Shown here: piece by piece, positions 45,207 to 53,003 of the stretch
How positions within the stretch are numbered: position 1 is the first letter of the stretch
Layout: each line of letters opens with the position of its first letter
NCBI RefSeq assembly: GCF_014268595.2
Contig: NZ_CP077091.1
Coordinates: 1,882,501-1,946,500, forward strand
From: Pseudomonas hamedanensis
Lineage (GTDB): Bacteria; Pseudomonadota; Gammaproteobacteria; Pseudomonadales; Pseudomonadaceae
Length of the DNA: 64,000 nt
Direction of reading: 5' to 3'
Made by a program: the position numbers and the translations under genes
The notes under the pieces: generated by a model
The model's database searches: none
Told to the model about the DNA's origin: nothing
The model's input: the letters and a program-made list of their open reading frames with translations, nothing else

Positions 45207-46601
45207 ATGAAACCGTGTCTCAGTCTCTTGACCGTGTGCCTGTTGCTCAGCGCTTGCGGCAGCCCCGCCCAGCGTCCGCAGAGCGGCATCCAGCCGCCCG
45301 CCGCGTGGCAGATGGCGCACAACGACCGCCTCGTGCGCAACGACGCACAATGGTGGACGCAGTTCGGCAGCCGCGAACTTGACGGCTTGATCAGCCAGGC
45401 CCGGGCCGGCAGTTTCGACCTGGCCGCTGCTGTCGCGCGCGTGCAGCAGGCCCGTGCCACCACCGTGATCGCCGGCGGCTCGTTACTGCCAGAGGTCAAG
45501 GCAGGCATGAACGCCAATCGACAAAAGCTGCTGCGCGGCAACGGCTACAGCCAACTGGACGCCGACAGCAGCAACAAGGCGGTGGATTACTTTGATGCCA
45601 ATCTCAACGCCAGCTATGAAATCGACTTCTGGGGCGGCCAACGCGCCAGCCGCGACAGCGCACAATTGAACCTGCGCGCCAGCGAATTCGATCAGGCCAC
45701 GGTTGAGCTGACCCTGCTCGGCAGCGTCGCCGACAGCTACGCGCAAACCTTGTCGTTGAACGAGCAAAGCCGTATCGCCGAGCTCAATCTGAACAACGCC
45801 CTGAGCGTACTCAAGCTGGTCCAGACGCGTTTCGACTCAGGCTCGGCCACGGCCCTTGAACTGGCTCAGCAAAAAAGTCTGGTAGCGGCGCAACAAAGGC
45901 AATTACCGCGAGTACAACAACAGGCGCAAGAAGCCAGAATCACCCTCGCCGCCCTCCTCGGCCGCCCGGTCCAGGAACTGCCGGCCAGCGAGGAAAACTT
46001 TGATCAATTGCAATGGCCGGTCATCGGTGCCGGCGTACCGAGCGAACTGCTCAATCGCCGTCCGGACATCGCCCGTGCCGAAGCGCAGTTGGCCGCCGCC
46101 CGTGCCGACGTCACGGTGGCTCGGGCGAAGATGCTGCCCAGCGTGACCCTCAGCGCCGAACTGGGTTCGGGCTCCGATCGCTTCAGCGACATGCTGCGCA
46201 GTCCTTTCTACAACCTGACCGCCGGACTGGTGGCGCCGATCTTCAACAACGGCCGTCTCAGTGCCGAACGCGACAAGGCCAGCGCCCGCCAGGAAGAGCT
46301 GTTGCAAAACTATCGCGGCGCAATCATTAACGGCTTTGCCGACGTCGAAAAAGCCCTCAACAGCATCCGCGGGCTGGACGAACAACGGCAGTGGCAAAGC
46401 GAGGAACTGAACCAGGCCCAGGTTGCCTTCAACATCGCTCAGAGCCGCTATCAGGCCGGCGCCGAAGACTTGCTGACCGTGCTGGAAACCCAGCGCACGC
46501 TGTACGCGGCGCAGGATCAGAACGTGCAATTGCGACTGTCGCGGTTGCAGGCAAGCATTGCCTTGTACAAGGCGCTGGGCGGGGGGTGGCAGGCGCAGTA
46601 A
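45207..46601 (+). CDS. opmQ: Pyoverdine efflux outer-membrane factor (TolC/OprM family)
   Basis: A 464-residue outer-membrane lipoprotein. The ATG at 45207 gives a lipoprotein signal, MKPCLSLLTVCLLLSACGSP, with cysteine 17 as the lipidation site; the longer frame overlapping pvdT has no signal and is discarded. Two outer-membrane efflux repeats follow (around ASYEIDFWGGQRASRDSAQL and LNRRPDIARAEAQLAAARAD). It completes the PvdRT-OpmQ pump. A REP doublet follows the stop. Confidence 0.95.
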   Translation: MKPCLSLLTVCLLLSACGSPAQRPQSGIQPPAAWQMAHNDRLVRNDAQWWTQFGSRELDGLISQARAGSFDLAAAVARVQQARATTVIAGGSLLPEVKAGMNANRQKLLRGNGYSQLDADSSNKAVDYFDANLNASYEIDFWGGQRASRDSAQLNLRASEFDQATVELTLLGSVADSYAQTLSLNEQSRIAELNLNNALSVLKLVQTRFDSGSATALELAQQKSLVAAQQRQLPRVQQQAQEARITLAALLGRPVQELPASEENFDQLQWPVIGAGVPSELLNRRPDIARAEAQLAAARADVTVARAKMLPSVTLSAELGSGSDRFSDMLRSPFYNLTAGLVAPIFNNGRLSAERDKASARQEELLQNYRGAIINGFADVEKALNSIRGLDEQRQWQSEELNQAQVAFNIAQSRYQAGAEDLLTVLETQRTLYAAQDQNVQLRLSRLQASIALYKALGGGWQAQ

Positions 46602-46621
46602 TCCGGCGCCGGCGAAACTGT

Positions 46622-46699
46622 CTTCGCGAGCAGGCTCGCTCCCACATTTTGTCCTGCGAATACAGAATCATTGTGGGAGCGAGCCTGCTCGCGAAGGCG
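46622..46699. repeat. REP doublet after opmQ, near-twin of 39677-39754
   Basis: CTTCGCGAGCAGGCTCGCTC, spacer TTTTGTCCTGCGAATACAGA, and opposed GTGGGAGCGAGCCTGCTCGC. It is followed by a short GGCGGT tandem repeat (about 46695-46718). It separates convergent opmQ and pvdP. Confidence 0.9.
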
Positions 46700-46756
46700 G
46701 TGGCGGTGGCGGTGGCGGGTCCAGACAAAATATCTGCTGAACCCGCATGACAGACG

Positions 46757-48385
46757 TCAAACCTCTTTTTGCTTGACCTTCAAATGGCGCGCATACCACG
46801 GCCGCTTCGGCACGCGACGGAACAAACCGGAGAGGATTTTCTCGTCTTCGCTGAAGGTAATGCGCAGCGCCAGCTTCATGGTTTCCGGGTCCATTTCCAT
46901 CGACTTGCCGACCTGCAGACCCGGCGTCGTGCTGCAGCCATGGGTGACCGGGCCTAGCCACGGATCATCGATCTCGACCCAGCGTCCCGGCGCGAACCAG
47001 TCCACGCCATTGACCTGCTGACGACGGACTTCGCCCGGATGAAAACGCTCGTGCGCCCTGAACCAGTCTTCGAGGCGATCGTCGATCCAGCCGTGAAAAT
47101 GCCAGAACACCGGATTCACATGGGAGGAAAACGGATCGCCCAGAAAGTCGTTTTCAGCGGCGTACCAGCGCGCGGAGAAATCCGCCGGATCGCGGGCGAA
47201 CGGCACTGGCTGACCGTTGGACGGATCACGCGGTACCGAGGCCCAGCGCATGTGCAGCCAGTCATGCAGACCCAGCTCCATCTCTGAACCCAACTGCCCC
47301 AGGGTGAGCTTCGACAGATAACGCGGGTCGCGGTACTGCGACTCCCAGACCTGAAAGTTGCTGTGATAGGTCTCGGCCGTTTTGATGTCGCTGACCCACT
47401 GGGTGTAGTCAGCGTCATCGCTGGCAATCCAGGTCGGGGGCAAGGCGTAGCCGTCATGGTTATCGAAATAACGGGCAAATCCCTGGCGATCGCGTTCAAG
47501 CTCCGGCTGCGGCATCGGGAAGGCCGGCCACGACGGCAAGTCCTGCATCGAGCGCGCCGTACCAAGCATGTGCCGGTGCATGAAAAAAAAGTCGATGCCC
47601 GAGCCATTGCGATCTTTGCGCGGCCCGCGCGCATCCCGTTCCTTGCCGCGCGGCCCCGGCTGCCAGCCGATACCGCGCAACGCTTCACGCTTGTCCTCGG
47701 GCAAGGTGTGCCACTTGTCACGCGATGCATGCCAGAGCTGATGGAACAGACGATGTTCGGGAGAAATCAGCCAGGCCAGCAAGGTCGGGTTGAGACCGAT
47801 GCGCTGGCGTGCCTCGGGAAACAGCAGTTTGTGCGCGACAAAACGGTTGTCCTGCTCGGGCAGACCCAGCGGTCGATCCAGGCGCACAATGCGCCCACTG
47901 ATCGTTCCACTGCCGGCATTGCCGAAATCCGCCCAGACCTCATCCAGCACCACGGCCAGTTCATAAGTCGGCGCGCCGTCCGCCGCCCGTGAATCAATCA
48001 GACGCCAGTACAACTCGGCAGGTTTGCCCTGCGCCAGATCGCCAATGATCCGGTAACGCGGCTCCTCGTCACCGCGCAGGCGTTGCGCGCTATCCAGATA
48101 GCCGCGCAAACCGCGGCCGCGCTGGGCAACATCAAGAAACAGTTCCAGTCCGTGCAGCGGCAAGTCATCGAAGCCGATCCGCGCGCCGTCGAAACGAATG
48201 CTCCAGACCCCGCGCAATGCGTTCGCCAATTGTTGACCGGCCGTGTCCGCCAGATCGACCGTAGCTTCGCCGGGCGTGATCGTCGGATCAGGCTTCGTCC
48301 ATTGGCGATGCCCGTAAAACGCGGCAGGCACGGCAGCGCCGGTCAGCGCCAGGCCTGCCATGAACCATCGTCGAGAAATCTTCAT
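46757..48385 (-). CDS. pvdP: Periplasmic tyrosinase of pyoverdine maturation
   Basis: Copper enzyme that oxidises the tyrosine-derived part of ferribactin to form the fluorescent dihydroxyquinoline chromophore. The ATG at 48385 gives 542 residues, close to known PvdP. A twin-arginine signal MKISRRWFMAGLALTGAAV is at the start. Copper-ligand histidines are seen in FFFMHRHMLGTARSMQ (residues ~280) and FWHFHGWIDDRLEDW (~440). It is transcribed alone from a PvdS box at 48431-48454, divergent from pvdMNO. Confidence 0.95.
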   Translation of the reverse strand: MKISRRWFMAGLALTGAAVPAAFYGHRQWTKPDPTITPGEATVDLADTAGQQLANALRGVWSIRFDGARIGFDDLPLHGLELFLDVAQRGRGLRGYLDSAQRLRGDEEPRYRIIGDLAQGKPAELYWRLIDSRAADGAPTYELAVVLDEVWADFGNAGSGTISGRIVRLDRPLGLPEQDNRFVAHKLLFPEARQRIGLNPTLLAWLISPEHRLFHQLWHASRDKWHTLPEDKREALRGIGWQPGPRGKERDARGPRKDRNGSGIDFFFMHRHMLGTARSMQDLPSWPAFPMPQPELERDRQGFARYFDNHDGYALPPTWIASDDADYTQWVSDIKTAETYHSNFQVWESQYRDPRYLSKLTLGQLGSEMELGLHDWLHMRWASVPRDPSNGQPVPFARDPADFSARWYAAENDFLGDPFSSHVNPVFWHFHGWIDDRLEDWFRAHERFHPGEVRRQQVNGVDWFAPGRWVEIDDPWLGPVTHGCSTTPGLQVGKSMEMDPETMKLALRITFSEDEKILSGLFRRVPKRPWYARHLKVKQKEV

Positions 48386-48430
48386 TGCCCTACCTGTGTC
48401 AGCCATGAAGCAGGCTTTATCCAAGCTAGA

Positions 48431-48454
48431 ACGTTTGCTGAGCGGGCAAATTTA
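48431..48454 (-). promoter_or_regulatory. Iron-starvation (PvdS) box of pvdP
   Basis: On the minus strand TAAAT, 16 bases, CGT, lying 46 bases before the pvdP start. Confidence 0.88.
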
Positions 48455-48483
48455 CGCGAGCGCTGCGATCTTTTCGGGCCAGC

Positions 48484-48507
48484 TAAATTTCCTGCCCAAT
48501 CGCTCGT
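48484..48507 (+). promoter_or_regulatory. Iron-starvation (PvdS) box of pvdMNO
   Basis: TAAAT at 48484-48488, 16 bases, CGT at 48505-48507, 56 bases before the pvdM start. It is back to back with the pvdP box, leaving 29 bases between them. Confidence 0.88.
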
Positions 48508-48562
48508 TCTTTCCAGATAGCAAAGGCACCTGCGCCTGCACCTCGACGGCGAACTGACTGAG

Positions 48563-49918
48563 ATGGCAATGACAAAACCACGTTCGAAAAAGGCTCTATA
48601 CATCGGCCTGCCGCTGGCTCTGGCGATCAGCGCCGGTGCAGGCTTTGCCGCCTGGGATCACTGGTTCAAGGACAACCCTGGCTACCCGGCCAAGGTGCTC
48701 AAACAGGCCGATGAACTGCAGGATCGCTTGCTCTCGTTCGACAGCCACATCACCGTGCCGCTGGATTTCGGTACTGCCGGCAATGAGGTCGACAAGGACG
48801 GCAGTGGCCAGTTCGACCTGGTCAAGGCCAGTCGCGGACGGCTGTCCGGTGCAGCACTGACGATTTTTGGCTGGCCGGAAATGTGGAACGGCCCAAACGC
48901 GCCCCACAAGCCCACCGACGGTTTTGTCGAGGAGGCGCGCAACCAGCAGGAGGTGCGCTACAAAATCATCTCCGGCATGGTTCGCGACTTTCCCAATCAG
49001 GTCGCCATCGCCTACACCCCGGATGACTTCCGCCGTCTGCACGGCGAAGGCAAGTTTGCCATCTTCATCAGCATGCTTAACGCCTATCCGCTGGGCAACG
49101 ATCTGGACCTGCTGGACACCTGGGCTGCGCGCGGCATGCGCATGTTCGGCTTCAGCTACATCGGCAACAACCAGTGGAGCGATTCGTCGCGACCGCTGCC
49201 GTTTTTCAATGATTCGCCGGACGCCCTCAACGGCCTTTCGGAGGTCGGCAAGCAAGCCGTGCACCGCCTCAACGACCTGGGCGTGATCATCGACGTTTCG
49301 CAGATGTCGACCAAGGCCCTGGAGCAAGTCGCACAACTGAGCCGCACGCCCATGGTCGCCTCGCATTCGGCGCCGCGTGCCTCGGTGGATATCCCGCGCA
49401 ACCTCAGCGACAAGGAGATGCAACTGATCAAGCAAAGCGGTGGCGTGGTGCAAGTGGTCGGTTTCTCGGCCTACCTGCGACCGCTGACCCAAGGCACCCA
49501 GGACAAACTCAACGCCCTGCGCGCACGCTTTGATCTGCCACCGCTGCCGAATCTGGCGATGGCGCTGATGCCGGGCGATCCGATCATTGCCGCGTGGCCG
49601 GAACAGAAGTTTGGCCAGTACGCCGGCCAGCTGTACGCAATCCTCGAAGAAGAGCCGAAAGCCACGCTCAAGGATCTCGGCGATGCGATCGATTACACCG
49701 TGCGCAAAATCGGCATCGACCACGTCGGCATCGCCTCGGACTTCAATGAGGGCGGCGGCGTAAAAGGCTGGGAAAACGTCGGCGAGATCCGCAACGTCAC
49801 CGCCGAACTGTTGCAGCGCGGCTATTCCGAAGCCGACATCGCCAAGCTCTGGGGCGGCAACTTCCTGCGCGTCTGGGACCAGGTGCAAAAATCCGCGAAA
49901 CCCGTGGCCAGCCGATGA
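48563..49918 (+). CDS. pvdM: Pyoverdine maturation dipeptidase-like protein
   Basis: A 451-residue periplasmic protein of the M19 membrane-dipeptidase family. It has an N-terminal signal/anchor (KKALYIGLPLALAISAGAGF). Conserved M19 stretches are FDSHITVPLDF, the aspartate/asparagine-rich GNDLDLLDTWAARGMRMFG, VASHSAPRASVDIPRNLSD and IDHVGIASDFNEGGG. PvdM is required in the periplasm for tyrosine-dependent chromophore formation; its exact reaction is unsettled. It is first gene of pvdM-pvdN-pvdO behind a PvdS box. Confidence 0.95.
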   Translation: MAMTKPRSKKALYIGLPLALAISAGAGFAAWDHWFKDNPGYPAKVLKQADELQDRLLSFDSHITVPLDFGTAGNEVDKDGSGQFDLVKASRGRLSGAALTIFGWPEMWNGPNAPHKPTDGFVEEARNQQEVRYKIISGMVRDFPNQVAIAYTPDDFRRLHGEGKFAIFISMLNAYPLGNDLDLLDTWAARGMRMFGFSYIGNNQWSDSSRPLPFFNDSPDALNGLSEVGKQAVHRLNDLGVIIDVSQMSTKALEQVAQLSRTPMVASHSAPRASVDIPRNLSDKEMQLIKQSGGVVQVVGFSAYLRPLTQGTQDKLNALRARFDLPPLPNLAMALMPGDPIIAAWPEQKFGQYAGQLYAILEEEPKATLKDLGDAIDYTVRKIGIDHVGIASDFNEGGGVKGWENVGEIRNVTAELLQRGYSEADIAKLWGGNFLRVWDQVQKSAKPVASR

Positions 49919-49951
49919 ATTCTTCTTTGCGAGCAGAAGCGAACCGTCCCC

Positions 49952-51238
49952 ATGACTGACCGTCGTACCTTTCTCAAACAGGCCGGCATCCTTGCCGCCA
50001 GCCTGCCGCTGGGCGCTGCCGTTCACGCCTCGGCGCCAGGCGCCGCAGCGATTGCGACAGCCGTGCCGAAGGACAAGTGGGCGCAACTGCGCCAACTGTT
50101 CAGTCAGGATCCCGCCTACCTGCACTTCTCCAACTTCCTCATCACTTCGCACCCGCGCCCGGTGCAGGAAGCCATCGACCGGCACCGCGCAACCCTCGAC
50201 CGCAACCCGGGCTTGATGATGGATTGGGACCTCGAGGAAACCTGGAAGCACGAGGCCGAGGTGCGCGAATGGGCCGGGCGTTATCTGCAAGCCAGACCGG
50301 CGCAGATTGCCCTGACGGGCAGTACCACCGAAGGTCTCGCCGCGATCTACGGCGGTATTCATGTGCGTGCGGATCAGGAGATTCTCACTACCGTTCACGA
50401 GCATTATTCGACCGAGTTCAGCCTCGACTTCCGGGTGAAGAAGCAAGGCACGCAGGTTCGCAAGATCAAACTGTTCGAAGACGCCCATCGGGTCTCGACA
50501 GAGGAAGTGCTGAGCGCGATTCGCCGGGCGATTCGCCCCAACACTCGGGTGTTGGGCATGACGTGGGTGCAATCGGGCAGCGGCGTGAAACTGCCCATCG
50601 GCGAGATTGGCCAACTGGTCGATGAGGTCAACCGCACGCGCGCCGACGCCGACCGGATTCTCTATGTGGTCGATGGCGTTCACGGCTTTGGTGTGGAAGA
50701 CCTCAGCTTCCCGGACATGCACTGCGATTTCTTCATTGCCGGCACCCATAAATGGATGTTCGGCCCGCGCGGCACCGGGATCATCTGTGCCCGTTCCGAG
50801 CAGCTCAAGGACGTCACGCCAAGCGTGCCGACGTTCTCTCAAGACACCGATTTCGCCACCAGCATGTCACCCGGCGGCTATCACGCCTTCGAACATCGCT
50901 GGGCGTTGAGCGAAGCGTTCAAGTTGCATCTGCAACTGGGCAAGGCCGAGGTGCAGGCACGCATCCATGAACTCAACACGTATCTCAAGCGACGCCTGCA
51001 AGAACATCCGCAGATCGAACTGGTGACGCCGCTGAGCCCGGCCCTGTCGGCCGGGTTCACCTTCTTCCGGGTCAAGGACCGCGACTGCGACAAGATCGCC
51101 GCCTACCTGATGAAAAACCGCGTGGTGGTCGATGCCGTGGAACGCGACGTCGGGCCGGTGGTGCGCACCGCGCCGGGCCTGCTCAACACCGAAGCGGAAA
51201 TTGATCGATTCATGACGCTGCTGGTCACGCAGCTATGA
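49952..51238 (+). CDS. pvdN: Periplasmic PLP enzyme modifying the pyoverdine glutamate side chain
   Basis: A 428-residue class V aminotransferase-fold protein exported by the twin-arginine path (signal MTDRRTFLKQAGILAASLPL). The PLP lysine is in FIAGTHKWMFGPRGTGI (~residue 265), the cofactor aspartate in LYVVDGVHGFG. PvdN converts the glutamate at the chromophore to succinamide in fluorescent pseudomonads. It starts 33 bases after pvdM and its stop overlaps a possible ATG of pvdO (ATGA). Confidence 0.95.
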   Translation: MTDRRTFLKQAGILAASLPLGAAVHASAPGAAAIATAVPKDKWAQLRQLFSQDPAYLHFSNFLITSHPRPVQEAIDRHRATLDRNPGLMMDWDLEETWKHEAEVREWAGRYLQARPAQIALTGSTTEGLAAIYGGIHVRADQEILTTVHEHYSTEFSLDFRVKKQGTQVRKIKLFEDAHRVSTEEVLSAIRRAIRPNTRVLGMTWVQSGSGVKLPIGEIGQLVDEVNRTRADADRILYVVDGVHGFGVEDLSFPDMHCDFFIAGTHKWMFGPRGTGIICARSEQLKDVTPSVPTFSQDTDFATSMSPGGYHAFEHRWALSEAFKLHLQLGKAEVQARIHELNTYLKRRLQEHPQIELVTPLSPALSAGFTFFRVKDRDCDKIAAYLMKNRVVVDAVERDVGPVVRTAPGLLNTEAEIDRFMTLLVTQL

Positions 51239-51276
51239 CCTTCACGACTGTTGCCTTCCCTTGCTCGAGACCCCAC

Positions 51277-52179
51277 ATGAACAGTGACATGCTTATCCCA
51301 ACGCGACACGTCCCGACCTTGAAACTGCTGGCGGGGCTGGCGCTGAGCGCATCGCTCGCCGGCCTGTTGCCGGGCACCGCCGCGGCCGCCGAACCGCTGC
51401 CGGCGGGCAAGGTGTTCAAGGACTGCAAAAATTGCCCGGAAATGGTCGTGTTGCCCGCAGGCAAATTCACCATGGGCACCCCGGAAACCGAAGTCGGCCG
51501 CGAGCCCGACGAAGGCCCGATGCATGAAGTGACGTTTGCCAAGGCATTCGCCATGAGCCGCTTCCAGATCACCGCCGGTGAATGGGACAGCTACGTCAAG
51601 GAAACCGGGGTGAAGATCGCCAACGGCGATACGCGCCCGGGTCGCGAATGCGTGGCAAGCAAGCCACGCTATAAACAGGAACCGCGACAACCCGCGGTGT
51701 GCATGGACTTTGCCGACGTGCAGGCGTATGTCGCCTGGCTGTCGAAAAAGACCGGCCAGAACTACCGCATGGTCAGCGAAGCCCAACGCGAATACGCCGC
51801 GCGCGCCGGCTCGACCGGGCCCTTCCCGTTCCCGTTCGACGCAGAGGGCGAATACAGCATCGCCAAGCATGCCAACACCTACGGCCCGACCGATGGCTAC
51901 AGCTTCAGCTCGCCGGTGGGTAGCTATCCGCCGAACGCCTTTGGCGTGTACGACATGCATGGCAATGTCTACGAATGGATCGCCGACTGCGAACATCCCA
52001 ACTATGTTGGCGCGCCAACCGATGGCAGCGCCTGGGTCGAACCCGGTTGCGAGTCGTACAACATCCGCGGCAACGACTGGGGCGAAGCGCCGGTATTCTC
52101 GCGCTCTGGCAACCGCAACAATATCTACCCCTCCACCCGGGGCGACTGGATCGGCTTTCGCGTAGTGCGCGATCTCTGA
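51277..52179 (+). CDS. pvdO: Pyoverdine maturation protein, formylglycine-generating-enzyme fold
   Basis: A periplasmic protein of about 300 residues with an FGE-sulfatase domain. The signal is TLKLLAGLALSASLAGLLPG ending in AAAAEP. The fold is marked by EMVVLPAGKFTMGTPETE, FQITAGEWDSYV, NAFGVYDMHGNVYEWIADC and the terminal WIGFRVVRDL. PvdO completes ferribactin oxidation to the chromophore. The ATG at 51277 is preferred; the ATG at 51235 that overlaps the pvdN stop by four bases is an alternative and could give translational coupling. A REP array begins 25 bases past the stop. Confidence 0.93.
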   Translation: MNSDMLIPTRHVPTLKLLAGLALSASLAGLLPGTAAAAEPLPAGKVFKDCKNCPEMVVLPAGKFTMGTPETEVGREPDEGPMHEVTFAKAFAMSRFQITAGEWDSYVKETGVKIANGDTRPGRECVASKPRYKQEPRQPAVCMDFADVQAYVAWLSKKTGQNYRMVSEAQREYAARAGSTGPFPFPFDAEGEYSIAKHANTYGPTDGYSFSSPVGSYPPNAFGVYDMHGNVYEWIADCEHPNYVGAPTDGSAWVEPGCESYNIRGNDWGEAPVFSRSGNRNNIYPSTRGDWIGFRVVRDL

Positions 52180-52203
52180 AACGCGCCGCAACGACAAGAT
52201 CCG

Positions 52204-52897
52204 GGTGGGAACGAGCTTGCTCGCGAAAGCGCACTGTCAGCTACAGATGCGTCGCCTGACCTGACGCCTTCGCGAGCAAGCCCGCTCCCACAGGTTTTTG
52301 TGCCGAACCCGGTCAGAACCATCACCATAAGCCTGTGTGGGAGCGAGCTTGCTCGCGAAAGCGGTGGGTCAGGTGGCGAAAATGTTGGCTGTGCTGGCCT
52401 CTTCGCGGGCAAGCCCGCTCCCACAGGTTCTTGTGCCGAACCCGGTCAGGGACACCATCACAAGCCAGTGTGGGAGCGGGCTTGCTCGCGAAAGCGGTGG
52501 GTCAGGCGGCAGAGATGTTGACTGTGCTGGCCTCTTCGCGGGCAAGCCCGCTCCCACAGGTTTTCGTGCCGGACCCCGGTCAGGAGCATCACCACAAGCC
52601 AGTGTGGGAGCGAGCCTGCTCGCGAAAGCGGTGGGTCAGGCGGTGGAGATGTTGACTGTGCTGGCCTCTTCGCGGGCAAGCCGCTCCCACAGGTTCTTGT
52701 GCCGAACCCCGGCCAGGGACATCACCACAAGCCTGTGTGGGAGCGAGCTTGCTCGCGAAAGCGGTGGGTCAAGCGGTGGAGATGTTGACTGTGCTGGCCT
52801 CTTCGCGGTCATTCTCGCTCCCACAGGTTGTTGTGCCGAACCCGGTCAGGAACATCACCGAAAACCACTGTGGGAACAAGCTTGCCGACTCCCACAG
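52204..52897. repeat. Second tandem REP-doublet array, ~133-base units
   Basis: The forward REP GTGGGAGCG[A/G]GC recurs at 52205, 52337, 52470, 52604, 52737 and 52870 (spacings 132, 133, 134, 133, 133). Each is followed by a spacer (AAGCGGTGGGTCAGGCGG...TGCTGGCC), an inverted REP (TTCGCGGGCAAGCCCGCTCC) and a second spacer (TTGTGCCGAACCCGGTCAGG). The last unit is decayed. It fills most of the gap between pvdO and the pvdE promoter. Spacers differ from those of the array at 34412-36487. Confidence 0.93.
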
Positions 52898-52936
52898 CCT
52901 TGACGACCTGCGGGCCACCGTCAGTCGCTGAACGTC

Positions 52937-52960
52937 TAAATTAAGCGCGTTACCAGACGT
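52937..52960 (+). promoter_or_regulatory. Iron-starvation (PvdS) box of pvdE
   Basis: TAAAT at 52937-52941, 16 bases, CGT at 52958-52960, 44 bases before the pvdE start and 40 bases after the last REP. Confidence 0.88.
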
Positions 52961-53003
52961 TCTATTGGGTATCTGTCTCCACGACCCAAGGAACTGTTCC
53001 CCC

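Noticed and set aside
52335..52931. Frames of 60-188 codons over the second REP array
   Set aside because: Same reason: repetitive peptide from repeat DNA.
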